NCBI GenBank assembly: GCA_934132915.1
Contig: CAKPAK010000039.1
Location: 1 to 15,644 of the forward strand
Reading direction: 5' to 3'
DNA length: 15,644 nucleotides
Origin: an uncultured Bacilli bacterium
GTDB lineage: Bacteria > Bacillota_I > Bacilli_A > RF39 > UBA660
The position numbers and the translations under genes were made by a program. A model generated the notes under the pieces. That model had not been told where the DNA came from, did no database searches, and was given only the letters and a program-made list of their open reading frames with translations. Shown in pieces: positions 1 to 6,410 of the stretch; the first letter of the stretch is position 1, and every line of letters begins with the position of its first letter.

Positions 1-1
1 A

Positions 2-1231
2 GATGCACTAGAGAAGAAATTTGTAAAAATTAGTGTAGGGGGAATTTCTGATGAAGCGGAAATTGTTGGACATCGTCGTACTTATTTAGGGGCAAATCCA
101 GGAAAGATTATTCAAGGAATGAAAAAAGCAGGAGTGAATAATCCAGTATTTTTGATTGATGAGGTGGATAAGCTTTCTAAAGACTATCATGGAGATCCCG
201 CTTCTTGTTTGTTAGAAGTTTTAGATAAGGAACAAAATAGTCATTTTTGCGATAACTATATTGAAGAAGAGTTTGATTTATCTAAGGTTTTGTTTATTTT
301 GACGGCGAATGATGCTTCAGAGATTCCGGCTGCTTTAAGAGATCGTTTAGAAATTATTGAGATTTCTAGTTATACTCCTTATGATAAGAAAGAGATATTA
401 AGGAAACATTTGATTCCTAAGTTAATGAAGGAATATCGAATACAGGATAGTAATGTTACGATTGATGATAGTGCTGTTGAGACGATTATTGAGGAGTATA
501 CGAGAGAAGCTGGTGCTCGGGAATTAAGGCGTAAAGTGGAAGATATTTGTCGAAAGGTTGTTACTTTTGATTTACATGATGTGGTGATTACTGATAAGAA
601 TTTAAATGTTTATTTAGGAAGTCCGAAGTATTCTCATTTTGCTAATGAAGCCACCTCGGAGAGTGGGGTTGTGAATGCTTTAGCTTATACAATTTACGGT
701 GGTGAGATTTTAAAAATTTCTGTGACTTCTTATAAGGGAGAGGGAAAATTAAAGATTACCGGGAATGTTGGTAAGGTAATGAAAGAGAGTATTGAGGTTG
801 CTCTTAGTTATGTAAGGAGTCATGCTGAGATTTTTGAGATTGATGATTTGTTGTTTCAGTTTCGAGATTTTCATGTTCATATTGAAGAGGGGGCAGTATC
901 TAAAGATGGACCTAGTGCCGGTATTGCTGTTGTGACGGCGATTATTGGTCTTTTAAAAGGAAAAACGATTCCTTTTGATGTGAGTATGACAGGAGAAATT
1001 ACTTTGCGTGGTCAGGTGCTTAATGTTGGTGGCTTGAAAGAAAAATTGATTGCTGCGATGGCTAATGGAATTCAGCGGGTGTTTATTCCTTTTTCAAATA
1101 AACAAGATTTGGAAGAAGTTCCTGAATGTGTGAGAAAGAGTTTGGATTTAATATTTGTTAAAAATTATTTAGATGTTTATTATTATCTATTTTCTATGGG
1201 AACTGAGGAGATGAAGAAAGAAGAAAATTAA
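2..1231 (+). CDS. lon: ATP-dependent protease Lon, C-terminal part (5' end outside window)
   Basis: Lon is a cytosolic AAA+ serine protease that unfolds and degrades damaged and regulatory proteins. The frame is open from base 2, giving 409 visible residues, roughly the last half of a usual 770-800 aa LonA. The Walker A motif lies upstream of the window. Visible in order are the conserved EAEIVGHRRTY loop, Walker B (VFLIDEVDKL, from about base 149), the sensor and helical AAA parts (RDRLEIIE, GARELRR), and the protease domain. The catalytic dyad is present: Ser in KDGPSAG (914-916) and Lys in GGLKEK (second Lys, 1043-1045), 43 residues apart as in E. coli S679/K722. The stop TAA overlaps the ATG of the next frame by one base (TAATG), which suggests one transcript with the next gene and rnhB. 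The identification is secure; the promoter is not visible. Confidence 0.97.
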   Translation, partial: DALEKKFVKISVGGISDEAEIVGHRRTYLGANPGKIIQGMKKAGVNNPVFLIDEVDKLSKDYHGDPASCLLEVLDKEQNSHFCDNYIEEEFDLSKVLFILTANDASEIPAALRDRLEIIEISSYTPYDKKEILRKHLIPKLMKEYRIQDSNVTIDDSAVETIIEEYTREAGARELRRKVEDICRKVVTFDLHDVVITDKNLNVYLGSPKYSHFANEATSESGVVNALAYTIYGGEILKISVTSYKGEGKLKITGNVGKVMKESIEVALSYVRSHAEIFEIDDLLFQFRDFHVHIEEGAVSKDGPSAGIAVVTAIIGLLKGKTIPFDVSMTGEITLRGQVLNVGGLKEKLIAAMANGIQRVFIPFSNKQDLEEVPECVRKSLDLIFVKNYLDVYYYLFSMGTEEMKKEEN

Positions 1232-1587
1232 TGTTTTCTTTTTCTTTTTTGTTGGTGGTTGTTTTAATTTTTTTAAATTTGTTATATAATAATTGTCAGT
1301 GGATAGAGTGGAGGCGGATTTTTATGGAATTTCAAAAAAGGGTGAATGATATTGAAAAGGTTGTTGATAGTCAGTGGAAGGCGAATCATCATTATCAAGA
1401 GATCAAAAAAATAAATGATTCTAAAAAGAAACATTTTAATAAAATGTATAATATTCAAGATAAGGAAACACGGAAAGAAGAGATTCTTAAGACAAATAGT
1501 GTTGGGGAGCGAGTTAAACGCTTGGAGGAAAATATGAAGAGTGTTTCAATGAATGAATTGTTTCGTGGAAAAAATCGGTTTAGGTGA
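1231..1587 (+). CDS. Small putative membrane-anchored basic helical protein, function unknown
   Basis: I do not recognise this 118-aa protein. It starts with a hydrophobic stretch (about residues 2-19, FSFSFLLVVVLIFLNLLY), followed by WRR, and then a charged, Lys/Glu-rich, probably helical region to the end. That suggests an N-terminal membrane anchor with a cytoplasmic tail. The start overlaps the lon stop (TAATG), so translational coupling is likely; its own ribosome binding site is weak. An in-frame ATG at 1324 has a much better site (GGAGG at 1310-1314) and a TATAAT at 1285-1290 lies upstream, so an 88-aa soluble product without the membrane segment is a real alternative. The hydrophobic part could then be a by-product of T-rich DNA. 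The stop at 1585-1587 lies within the ribosome binding region of rnhB, which argues that the frame is a real operon member. Confidence 0.6.
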   Translation: MFSFSFLLVVVLIFLNLLYNNCQWIEWRRIFMEFQKRVNDIEKVVDSQWKANHHYQEIKKINDSKKKHFNKMYNIQDKETRKEEILKTNSVGERVKRLEENMKSVSMNELFRGKNRFR

Positions 1588-1591
1588 TGTT

Positions 1592-2239
1592 ATGGAAGAC
1601 TTATATTGTTATGAGCGAGAATTGATTGAACAGGGATGTCAAATGATTGCAGGAGTGGATGAGGTCGGGCGTGGGCCTTTAGTTGGTAATGTGGTTGCGG
1701 CTTGTGTGGTTTTGCCTCTTCATTACCAGTTGGAAGGATTGACGGATTCTAAGAAGTTGTCGGAAAAAAAACGGGAGAAGTTTTATGAGATTTTAATGCA
1801 AGATGCGCTTGCGGTTGGGATAGGAGAAGTTAGTCCTTCCAAGATTGATGAGGTAAATATTTATGAAGCAACTAAAATTGCAATGAAATTGGCTATTGCT
1901 CAAGTTCAGGAAAAAATTAAACTTGATCATGTATTGATTGATGCAATGCCTCTTGATGTTTCGGTACCTACGACTTCTATTATTAAGGGGGATGCGAAGA
2001 GTTTATCGATTGCCGCAGCTTCTGTTATTGCAAAAGTGACTCGTGATCGAGAAATGTATGCGTTAGATAAGATTTATCCAATGTATGATTTTGCGCATAA
2101 TAAAGGATATGGGACAAAAAAACATTTGGAGGCAATTTCTTTATATGGAATTTGTCGATTTCATCGTCGGAGTTATGCTCCTGTTTTAAAGTATCAAGAT
2201 AAGTTGAATGAAGTTGATCAAAAAGGAGAGAAAAAGTAA
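1592..2239 (+). CDS. rnhB: Ribonuclease HII
   Basis: RNase HII cleaves RNA in RNA-DNA hybrids and single ribonucleotides in DNA, in the cytosol. The 215-aa product has the family signature AGVDEVGRGPL (D23, E24), a third acidic residue in LIDAM (D117) and the ASVIAKVTRDREM block with D152, so the four metal-binding carboxylates are present. The late GYGTKKHLEAI block is also typical. I chose ATG 1592 because AGGTGA (1582-1587) lies 4 bases upstream and because family members begin with a YERELxxxG segment. An ATG at 1553 in the same frame would add 13 residues but lies inside the previous gene without a clear ribosome binding site. The stop codon TAA (2237-2239) sits in the loop of the terminator hairpin. 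Last gene of the lon-rnhB run. Confidence 0.95.
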   Translation: MEDLYCYERELIEQGCQMIAGVDEVGRGPLVGNVVAACVVLPLHYQLEGLTDSKKLSEKKREKFYEILMQDALAVGIGEVSPSKIDEVNIYEATKIAMKLAIAQVQEKIKLDHVLIDAMPLDVSVPTTSIIKGDAKSLSIAAASVIAKVTRDREMYALDKIYPMYDFAHNKGYGTKKHLEAISLYGICRFHRRSYAPVLKYQDKLNEVDQKGEKK

Positions 2240-2250
2240 TTTTCTCTCTT
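2224..2250 (+). terminator. Hairpin copy 1 behind rnhB, left half of a 27-bp target duplication
   Basis: Bases 2224-2234 pair with 2240-2250 (11 pairs, one G-U) around the loop AGTAA, which contains the rnhB stop codon. The hairpin is followed directly by the inserted element (CAGGCTG), so its plus-strand T tract is missing here. On the minus strand it is followed by four Ts (A2220-A2223). An identical 27-base copy lies at 2442-2468. Confidence 0.75.
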
Positions 2251-2251
2251 C

Positions 2252-2304
2252 AGGCTGTTGACAAAGTCGATTTTTCAAATCGGCTTTGTCACAGCCTTTT
2301 ATAT
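2252..2304 (+). terminator. Intrinsic terminator inside the left end of the MITE-like element
   Basis: A long hairpin: 2252-2258 pair with 2291-2297, T2259 bulges, 2260-2273 pair with 2277-2290, and the loop is TTC. It is followed by TTTTATATTT. It reads as a rho-independent terminator for transcripts coming from rnhB, replacing the T tract lost by the insertion. Confidence 0.75.
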
Positions 2305-2321
2305 TTCTCACACTAAAGTAT

Positions 2322-2370
2322 AAAAAAGAGCATTTTTTAGGGATTAAGTACCTAATATTTGCTCTTTTTA
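2322..2370. terminator. Bidirectional terminator-like hairpin in the centre of the element
   Basis: AAAAAGAGCA (2323-2332) pairs with TGCTCTTTTT (2360-2369), and an inner stem TTAGG (2337-2341) pairs with CCTAA (2351-2355). The A run on one side and T run on the other give a T tract in both directions, so it could stop rnhB transcripts on plus and def transcripts on minus. Confidence 0.6.
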
Positions 2371-2441
2371 GACAATTTAACCCACTTTGATTTATTAAAA
2401 AAATCAATTTTTTTCGAAATAGGTAGTTTGTCAACACTCTG

Positions 2442-2471
2442 AGGAGAGAAAAAGTAATTTTCTCTCTTTTT
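2442..2471. terminator. Hairpin copy 2 next to def, right half of the 27-bp duplication
   Basis: Identical in 27 bases to 2224-2250, with the same 11-bp stem and AGTAA loop. In the plus direction it is followed by T2469-T2471, so this copy keeps the original plus-strand T tract. In the minus direction (def) it is followed by the end of the element and has no T tract. Confidence 0.7.
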
Positions 2472-3018
2472 AGATTTCTCTCATGATTTCTTCATCTTTA
2501 TAAGGATCGTTTGGATCAATGTGATCATAGAATAGAATGCCGTTTAGATGATCCATTTCGTGTTGAAAGGCAATTGCTAATTCTTCACGGGCACGATATT
2601 TTATTTTATTTCCTTCGGTATCATATCCTTCAAAAGTGACACGGGCATATCTGGGTACAATTCCTTCTACTTCTCTGTTTACACTTAGGCAGCCTTCTCC
2701 GCCTGAGGCATAAACGAGTTCTTCGGAGTGGGAAATTAGTTTTGGGTTAATTAAAACGTAGTTGTGAAAGGTATTTTCTTTCTCTTCGTGACAAACAACG
2801 AAGAAATTTTTATTTAAACCAACTTGGGGAGCAGCTAGTCCCATTCCCGGACGAAGATTGTATTCTTTTGCTTTTTCTTCGATTTGAGAAAAATGGAGAT
2901 GTTCTAGCATATCGTGAATTAATTTTTTTTCTTTTTCTGTTAGGGGAAATTCCATATCCGTATTTTTGGCACGTAATCGTTTGTCCTTTTCATCTAATAT
3001 ATCACTTGTTAAAAGCAT
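2470..3018 (-). CDS. def: Peptide deformylase (type 2)
   Basis: Peptide deformylase removes the formyl group from the N-terminal methionine of new proteins at the ribosome exit. The 182-aa length fits the Gram-positive type 2 enzymes. All three family motifs are present: GMGLAAPQVG (residues 58-67), EGCLSV (108-113; metal ligand C110) and QHEMDHLNG (152-160; H153, E154, H157). The insertion between the first helix and motif 1 (HFSQIEEKAKEYNLRPG) is typical of type 2. The start has a good ribosome binding site (GAGGAAG, about 7 bases upstream, near 3026-3032). It converges with rnhB. A TATGAT (3046-3051, minus) might be its -10 box, but no matching -35 box is evident, and readthrough from the upstream 58-aa gene is possible. 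Confidence 0.96.
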   Translation of the reverse strand: MLLTSDILDEKDKRLRAKNTDMEFPLTEKEKKLIHDMLEHLHFSQIEEKAKEYNLRPGMGLAAPQVGLNKNFFVVCHEEKENTFHNYVLINPKLISHSEELVYASGGEGCLSVNREVEGIVPRYARVTFEGYDTEGNKIKYRAREELAIAFQHEMDHLNGILFYDHIDPNDPYKDEEIMREI

Positions 3019-3055
3019 AAAATCACTTCCTCATGAAGTAATTTTATCATAAAAA

Positions 3056-3087
3056 CGTAAAAAAGAAAAGGGAAAATCCTTTTCTTT
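3056..3087 (-). terminator. Intrinsic terminator of the YjcZ-like gene
   Basis: Read on the minus strand, AAAGAAAAGG (3087-3078) pairs perfectly with CCTTTTCTTT (3071-3062) around a 6-base loop and runs into a T tract (A3059-A3061 on plus and beyond). It begins 2 bases after the stop of the 58-aa gene, separating it from def. Confidence 0.75.
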
Positions 3088-3089
3088 AA

Positions 3090-3266
3090 CTAGATAGTTA
3101 CTCTTGAACCGATAATAATTACTAATAAAATAAATAAGACTAGGATAATGGCTGCACTATATCCAAAATTCCCTCCATAGTTGTATCCGCCATATACAGG
3201 ATAGGAGTTGTTTTGACAGCCACAAGAATTGTTGTATCCTCCGCTATAACCGCCATAATAATACAT
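3090..3266 (-). CDS. YjcZ-like tiny transmembrane protein (58 aa)
   Basis: This 58-aa frame is below usual length cut-offs but well supported. It has a near-perfect ribosome binding site (AAAGGAGGC, then AAAAT, then ATG), a tight terminator right after its TAG stop, and a clear design. The first half is rich in Gly, Tyr and Asn (MYYYGGYSGGYNNS, with a CGC pair at residues 15-17). It is followed by one hydrophobic membrane segment, about residues 37-52, with AAIILVLFILLVIIIG. This matches the tiny YjcZ/YhcO-type proteins of bacilli, whose members carry a Gly/Tyr-rich head and a VLFILLIIVG-type segment and are known mainly as small sporulation-associated membrane proteins. Whether this organism sporulates cannot be seen here. 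It diverges from uppP; I found no confident promoter for it. Confidence 0.85.
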   Translation of the reverse strand: MYYYGGYSGGYNNSCGCQNNSYPVYGGYNYGGNFGYSAAIILVLFILLVIIIGSRVTI

Positions 3267-3339
3267 ATTTTGCCTCCTTTCTTTTCTAATATAGTTTACG
3301 CAAACGAGAAATATCTGTTATTGTTTTTCTCCTTTTTTA

Positions 3340-3368
3340 TTTACAATTATTTTTATTTTTGTTATAAT
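3340..3368 (+). promoter_or_regulatory. SigA-type promoter of uppP
   Basis: TTTACA at 3340-3345, a 17-base spacer, and a perfect TATAAT at 3363-3368. Transcription should start near 3375, about 20 bases before the uppP start codon. It lies in the divergent gap between the YjcZ-like gene and uppP. Confidence 0.8.
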
Positions 3369-3395
3369 GATAAAAAGGAAAGAGGGCGGTGCTTT

Positions 3396-4202
3396 TTGAG
3401 TATTGTACAATGTATTGTTTTAGGAGTTGTTCAAGGAATTGGAGAGTTTTTACCGATTTCCTCATCAGCACATTTGATATTGGTTCCCTATTTACTTGGA
3501 TGGCAAGAATCATCGATGGCGTTTGATATTGCTCTTCATTTTGGAACTTTGTTGGCGGTTTTAGTGATTTATTTTAAAGAGTGGTGGAATTTATTTATTG
3601 GGGCTTGTAAGAATTTATTTCAAAAAGAAAATACAAGAGATGGACAGATGTTTTGGTATTTGGTTGTTGCGACGATTCCGGCTGCTTTGGTTGGTTTTTT
3701 GTTGGATGATATTATTGAAGGATTTTTCCGTAATCAGATGTGGGCGATTGCCTTGCTTCTTGCTTTGATGGGGGTATTTATTTATGCAGGAGATCGTTGG
3801 GCGAGTCGGCATTATCGAAAAAAAGAAGTATCTTTTGATAAGATTACGTTGAAACAAGCTTTTTTGGTTGGATGTTCACAAGCTTTTGCGGTGTTTCCTG
3901 GGTTTTCTCGGAGTGGAACAACGATTTTAGCGGGAAGATTGATGGGACTTAGTAAAGAGGCAATTACAAAATTTACTTTTTTGATGTCCGTGCCAGTTAT
4001 TGCTGGTGCTGCGGTATTAAAAATTGGGGAGTTGTCTTTGACTAGAGAAGTACTGATCGGGATCTTTACTTCATTTGTTGTTGGGGTTCTTAGTATTCAA
4101 TTTTTACTTCGATATATTAAAAAACACGATTTCTCTATTTTTGCATTTTATCGAATTATTATTGCAATACTTGTTTATGTTAAATTAATTTGGTTTTCTT
4201 AA
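3396..4202 (+). CDS. uppP: Undecaprenyl-diphosphatase (UppP/BacA family)
   Basis: UppP is an integral membrane enzyme that dephosphorylates undecaprenyl diphosphate, returning the lipid carrier to peptidoglycan and other wall polymer synthesis; family members confer bacitracin tolerance. The 268-aa product has the two signature regions: QGIGEFLPISSSAH (E17, S22-S24, H26) and FPGFSRSGTT (S171, R172), separated by several hydrophobic segments. I chose TTG at 3396 because the family pattern starts within a few residues of it (MSIVQCIVLGVVQG), a G-rich site (GGGCGGT) lies 5 bases upstream, and the promoter is at 3340-3368. A longer frame back to 3213 would run through that promoter and the opposite YjcZ-like gene. 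The stop codon is enclosed in a small hairpin (4190-4208) with no T tract, so transcription may run into the tRNA. Confidence 0.95.
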   Translation: MSIVQCIVLGVVQGIGEFLPISSSAHLILVPYLLGWQESSMAFDIALHFGTLLAVLVIYFKEWWNLFIGACKNLFQKENTRDGQMFWYLVVATIPAALVGFLLDDIIEGFFRNQMWAIALLLALMGVFIYAGDRWASRHYRKKEVSFDKITLKQAFLVGCSQAFAVFPGFSRSGTTILAGRLMGLSKEAITKFTFLMSVPVIAGAAVLKIGELSLTREVLIGIFTSFVVGVLSIQFLLRYIKKHDFSIFAFYRIIIAILVYVKLIWFS

Positions 4203-4213
4203 AACCAAGCTTT

Positions 4214-4287
4214 GCCGTAATAGTATAATGGTATTACGAGGCCATGGTAAGGCTTTAACGTAGGTCCGATTCCTACTTACGGCACCA
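4214..4287 (+). tRNA. tRNA-Thr (anticodon GGU)
   Basis: A 74-base cloverleaf. The acceptor stem GCCGTAA/TTACGGC is perfect (4214-4220 with 4277-4283), followed by A73 and an encoded CCA (4285-4287). The D arm has A14, G18-G19 and A21. The anticodon stem is 4239-4243 with 4251-4255, with loop A-T-GGT-AA, anticodon 4246-4248. The T stem GTAGG/CCTAC is perfect. G1-C72, C2-G71 and the GGU anticodon fit threonine identity. Odd points: the T loop is TCCGATT, so position 55 is C instead of the near-universal U, and the 15-48 pair would be A-C. It starts 11 bases after uppP and has no convincing promoter of its own. Confidence 0.88.
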
Positions 4288-4397
4288 TATTAATAAAAAA
4301 CTCGGATAATTTCGAGAGAATATAAAAGCTACTTTTTGATGAGTGAGAAAAGTGGTTTTATTTTGGTAAAATAGAAATAAGATTGGAGAATTTTTTT

Positions 4398-4643
4398 ATG
4401 AGAAAGATAAAAATTAATGGGATTTATAAGCATTTTAAAGGGAATTATTATTTAGTTATTGATATTGCAAGTCATTCTGAAACAAAAGAAAAATATGTGG
4501 TTTATAGGAGTTTATATGGTGATGTAAGTTTATGGATTAGACCAATGGAAATGTTTTTAAGTGAGGTTGATCATAAAAAATATCCGAATGTAAAACAAAA
4601 ATATCGATTTGAATTACAAGAAATTAAAAGTGTAAATGATTAA
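4398..4643 (+). CDS. DUF1653 family protein
   Basis: The 81-aa protein matches the DUF1653 pattern closely: [15 protein letters not shown] at the start, [17 protein letters not shown] in the middle, and [12 protein letters not shown] near the end. These small soluble proteins are widespread in bacteria and their function is not established. I chose ATG 4398 because GGAGAA (4385-4390) lies 7 bases upstream; a TTG at 4383 in frame would overlap that site. A TAAAAT at 4367-4372 may be a -10 box, without a good -35. An imperfect hairpin just upstream (about 4325-4361) could separate it from the tRNA. Confidence 0.88.
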   Translation: MRKIKINGIYKHFKGNYYLVIDIASHSETKEKYVVYRSLYGDVSLWIRPMEMFLSEVDHKKYPNVKQKYRFELQEIKSVND

Positions 4644-4659
4644 AATGATATATTTTTTC

Positions 4660-4688
4660 TTGAATTTGTTGTGTATATAAAATATAAT
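4660..4688 (+). promoter_or_regulatory. SigA-type promoter of the 257-aa gene
   Basis: TTGAAT at 4660-4665, a 17-base spacer, and TATAAT at 4683-4688. The expected start is near 4695, about 28 bases before the ATG at 4723. Confidence 0.75.
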
Positions 4689-4722
4689 ATGCGGTATGGG
4701 AAGTTAGGAAGAATGGGGATTG

Positions 4723-5496
4723 ATGAGTATGGATATTTCAGATTTAAGAAATGAGCTTTTTGGTTTATATTTTCAAAATAAAGAAGGTGTTGTAGCTCGA
4801 GATCTTGTTCGAGAAATGGCATCTATTTCAAAAATTTATGAGGGAGTCAATGCAAGGTGTGAGGAAAATGTAAAATTTTTTAATTCCTTTGATCAGGTAA
4901 GTAAAATAAAAGAAATATATTGTTATGATAAACAATATTTAGTATTGAAATATAGATTAAAGAATTATGTGGTTATTGATTGTTTGAAAAAAGAAAATAT
5001 TCAAGAAGAAGAGTTTTTGGAATTCATTCAAACGAGTTTTTTTCAAGAAAATTTTGGTGGAAGAGGAGATAAATTATTATTTTTAAATTTGGATTTTTAT
5101 CAAGGGGCTATTGAAGAATTATTAAGATTTTATGAACAAAATCGGCATTTATTTTTACTTCCAACGAGGGTCTTTTATCCAATAGAATTTTTAGGTGCTA
5201 AGACTTCTTTTTCGATTTTATTAGAAAAAAGTAGTGCACAATTATCTTTTCGTGCTGATGAGCCATTTTTGTATGAACAGCTTTATTTTGGGAGTGGTTT
5301 AGAGCCTTTTAATTGTCAAGATGCGATGAAGAAAATGGGATTAGAAAAGATGCGGGAAATGTTTTGTCGCATAAAGGAGATTGTTATTCCTATTGAGGTA
5401 ATTCCTCGGGAATTGTATGAGGAATATCAGCAACAACTTTTTTCTTCTCAACCAAAGGTTTTATCGAGGACAAAAGAAAAAAAAGTACTTTTATAA
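4723..5496 (+). CDS. Hypothetical soluble protein, 257 aa, family not recognised
   Basis: I do not recognise the family. The product has no signal peptide or membrane segment and looks like a mixed alpha/beta cytosolic protein. It is rich in Phe, Glu, Lys and Tyr, with an amphipathic N-terminal helix (DISDLRNELFGLYFQNKEGVVARDLVREM). Possible strands (YLVLKYRLKNYVVIDCLK; KLLFLNLDF; AQLSFRADEPF) alternate with helices, and the tail is basic (SRTKEKKVLL). The codon use matches the neighbours, so recent transfer is not suggested. The start could be ATG 4723 or ATG 4729; GGGG (4715-4718) and AGGAAG (4706-4711) are the candidate ribosome binding sites. It has its own promoter and is followed 41 bases later by the DUF362 gene, which has another promoter. 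Confidence 0.85.
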   Translation: MSMDISDLRNELFGLYFQNKEGVVARDLVREMASISKIYEGVNARCEENVKFFNSFDQVSKIKEIYCYDKQYLVLKYRLKNYVVIDCLKKENIQEEEFLEFIQTSFFQENFGGRGDKLLFLNLDFYQGAIEELLRFYEQNRHLFLLPTRVFYPIEFLGAKTSFSILLEKSSAQLSFRADEPFLYEQLYFGSGLEPFNCQDAMKKMGLEKMREMFCRIKEIVIPIEVIPRELYEEYQQQLFSSQPKVLSRTKEKKVLL

Positions 5497-5517
5497 ATTT
5501 GTAATTTTTGGTATACT
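5489..5517 (+). promoter_or_regulatory. Probable extended -10 promoter of the DUF362 gene
   Basis: TGG followed by TATACT (5512-5517) forms an extended -10 element. The matching -35 position (TTTTAT, 5489-5494, 17-base spacer) is poor. It lies 20 bases before the start codon and partly overlaps the end of the previous gene. Confidence 0.6.
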
Positions 5518-5537
5518 ACAGGTAGAAAGGATTTGAT

Positions 5538-6407
5538 ATGTTGAAAAGTAAAGTTTATTTTATAAAAGAAATTACGCCAGAGAATGTGGTACGAATTTAT
5601 AAAGAAATGGGTGTGAATTTATCTGGTCGGGTTGCCGTAAAGGTTCATTCGGGAGAAGATGGGAATCAGAATTATCTTCGGCCTGAATTTATGAAACCAA
5701 TGATTGATTATGTTGGTGGGACTGTTGTTGAGTGTAATACGGCTTATGATGGTGCTAGAAATACGACAGAGGCACATACAAAGTTAATGGAAAAACATGG
5801 TTGGAGTCGAATTTTTGATGTTGATATTTTGGATAGTGAGGGTGATGATTTGGTTTTAGATATTCCTGATGGAAAGGTAATCAAGAAGGATTATGTTGGT
5901 TCTCATTTAAAAAACTATGATTCTTGTTTGGTTTTGTCTCATTTTAAGGGACATCCTATGGGTGGATATGGTGGGGCTTTGAAACAACTTTCCATTGGTT
6001 TTGCCTCTTCTTATGGTAAGGCCTATATACATGGAGCAGGGAAACCTGAGGATTTATGGACGGCTGATCATGATAAATTTTTAGAAGCAATGGCAGATGC
6101 GGCTTCGGCAGTATGTAAGTATTTTAAAGATAATATTTGTTATATTAATATTATGTGTAATATGTCTGTTGATTGTGATTGTTGTGCTGTTGCAGAAGAT
6201 CCTTGTATGGCGGATATTGGTATTTTGGCATCAACAGATCCAATTGCGCTTGACCAGGCTTGTATTGATTTGGTATATCAGTCTAATGATAAGGGAAGAG
6301 ATCATTTGGTAGAAAGAATTGAATCAAGGAATGGTATACATACTATTGAGTCGTCGTCTTTGCTTGGTTTTGGTCAACGTGATTATGAATTAATTGAAAT
6401 AAAATAG
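5538..6407 (+). CDS. DUF362 domain protein
   Basis: The 289-aa product fits the DUF362 family: VAVKVHSGEDGNQNYLRP near residue 32, VVECNTAYDGARNTTEAH near 64-81, LSHFKGHPMGGYGGALKQLSIGFAS in the middle, and DIGILASTDPIALDQACIDL near the C-terminus. Family members often carry a 4Fe-4S ferredoxin domain. This one has no ferredoxin pattern, but it has a Cys cluster (CNMSVDCDCCAVAEDPC, about residues 206-222) that could bind metal. The reaction is unknown; a cytosolic redox or metal-related role is inference. The ATG has a good AGAAAGGA site 6 bases upstream, its own extended -10 promoter and a terminator downstream, so it is probably a single-gene unit. Confidence 0.92.
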   Translation: MLKSKVYFIKEITPENVVRIYKEMGVNLSGRVAVKVHSGEDGNQNYLRPEFMKPMIDYVGGTVVECNTAYDGARNTTEAHTKLMEKHGWSRIFDVDILDSEGDDLVLDIPDGKVIKKDYVGSHLKNYDSCLVLSHFKGHPMGGYGGALKQLSIGFASSYGKAYIHGAGKPEDLWTADHDKFLEAMADAASAVCKYFKDNICYINIMCNMSVDCDCCAVAEDPCMADIGILASTDPIALDQACIDLVYQSNDKGRDHLVERIESRNGIHTIESSSLLGFGQRDYELIEIK

Positions 6408-6410
6408 AAA

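Larger units (their letters stand above)
2251..2441. mobile_element. MITE-like non-coding element, 191 bp, with 27-bp target site duplication
   Basis: The ends form imperfect inverted repeats: left CAGGCTGTTGACAAAGT and the right end read on the other strand CAGAGTGTTGACAAACT, 14 of 17 identical. The element is flanked by exact 27-bp direct repeats (2224-2250 and 2442-2468). It holds no convincing gene; the open minus-strand frame across it is not protein-like. Inside are two strong hairpins (2252-2297 and 2323-2369). Long duplications and insertion into stem-loops are, as I recall, features of IS1182-family elements, so this may be a non-autonomous derivative of such an IS; the family assignment is inference. 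Confidence 0.8.

Noticed and set aside
2186..2437. Minus-strand frame of 83 codons across the rnhB end and the inserted element
   Set aside because: It runs antisense through rnhB, the hairpins and the element, has no ribosome binding site and resembles no protein family.
3213..3395. Longer N-terminus for UppP starting at 3213
   Set aside because: It would read through the uppP promoter and the opposite YjcZ-like gene. The family N-terminus matches the TTG start at 3396.
4190..4208. Perfect 8-bp hairpin over the uppP stop codon as a terminator
   Set aside because: It has only a 3-base loop and no T tract; the tRNA starts 5 bases later, so it is more likely part of a shared transcript.
6097..6312. 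Alternative frame inside the DUF362 gene
   Set aside because: It is a hydrophobic shadow from T-rich codons; the DUF362 frame is conserved across it.
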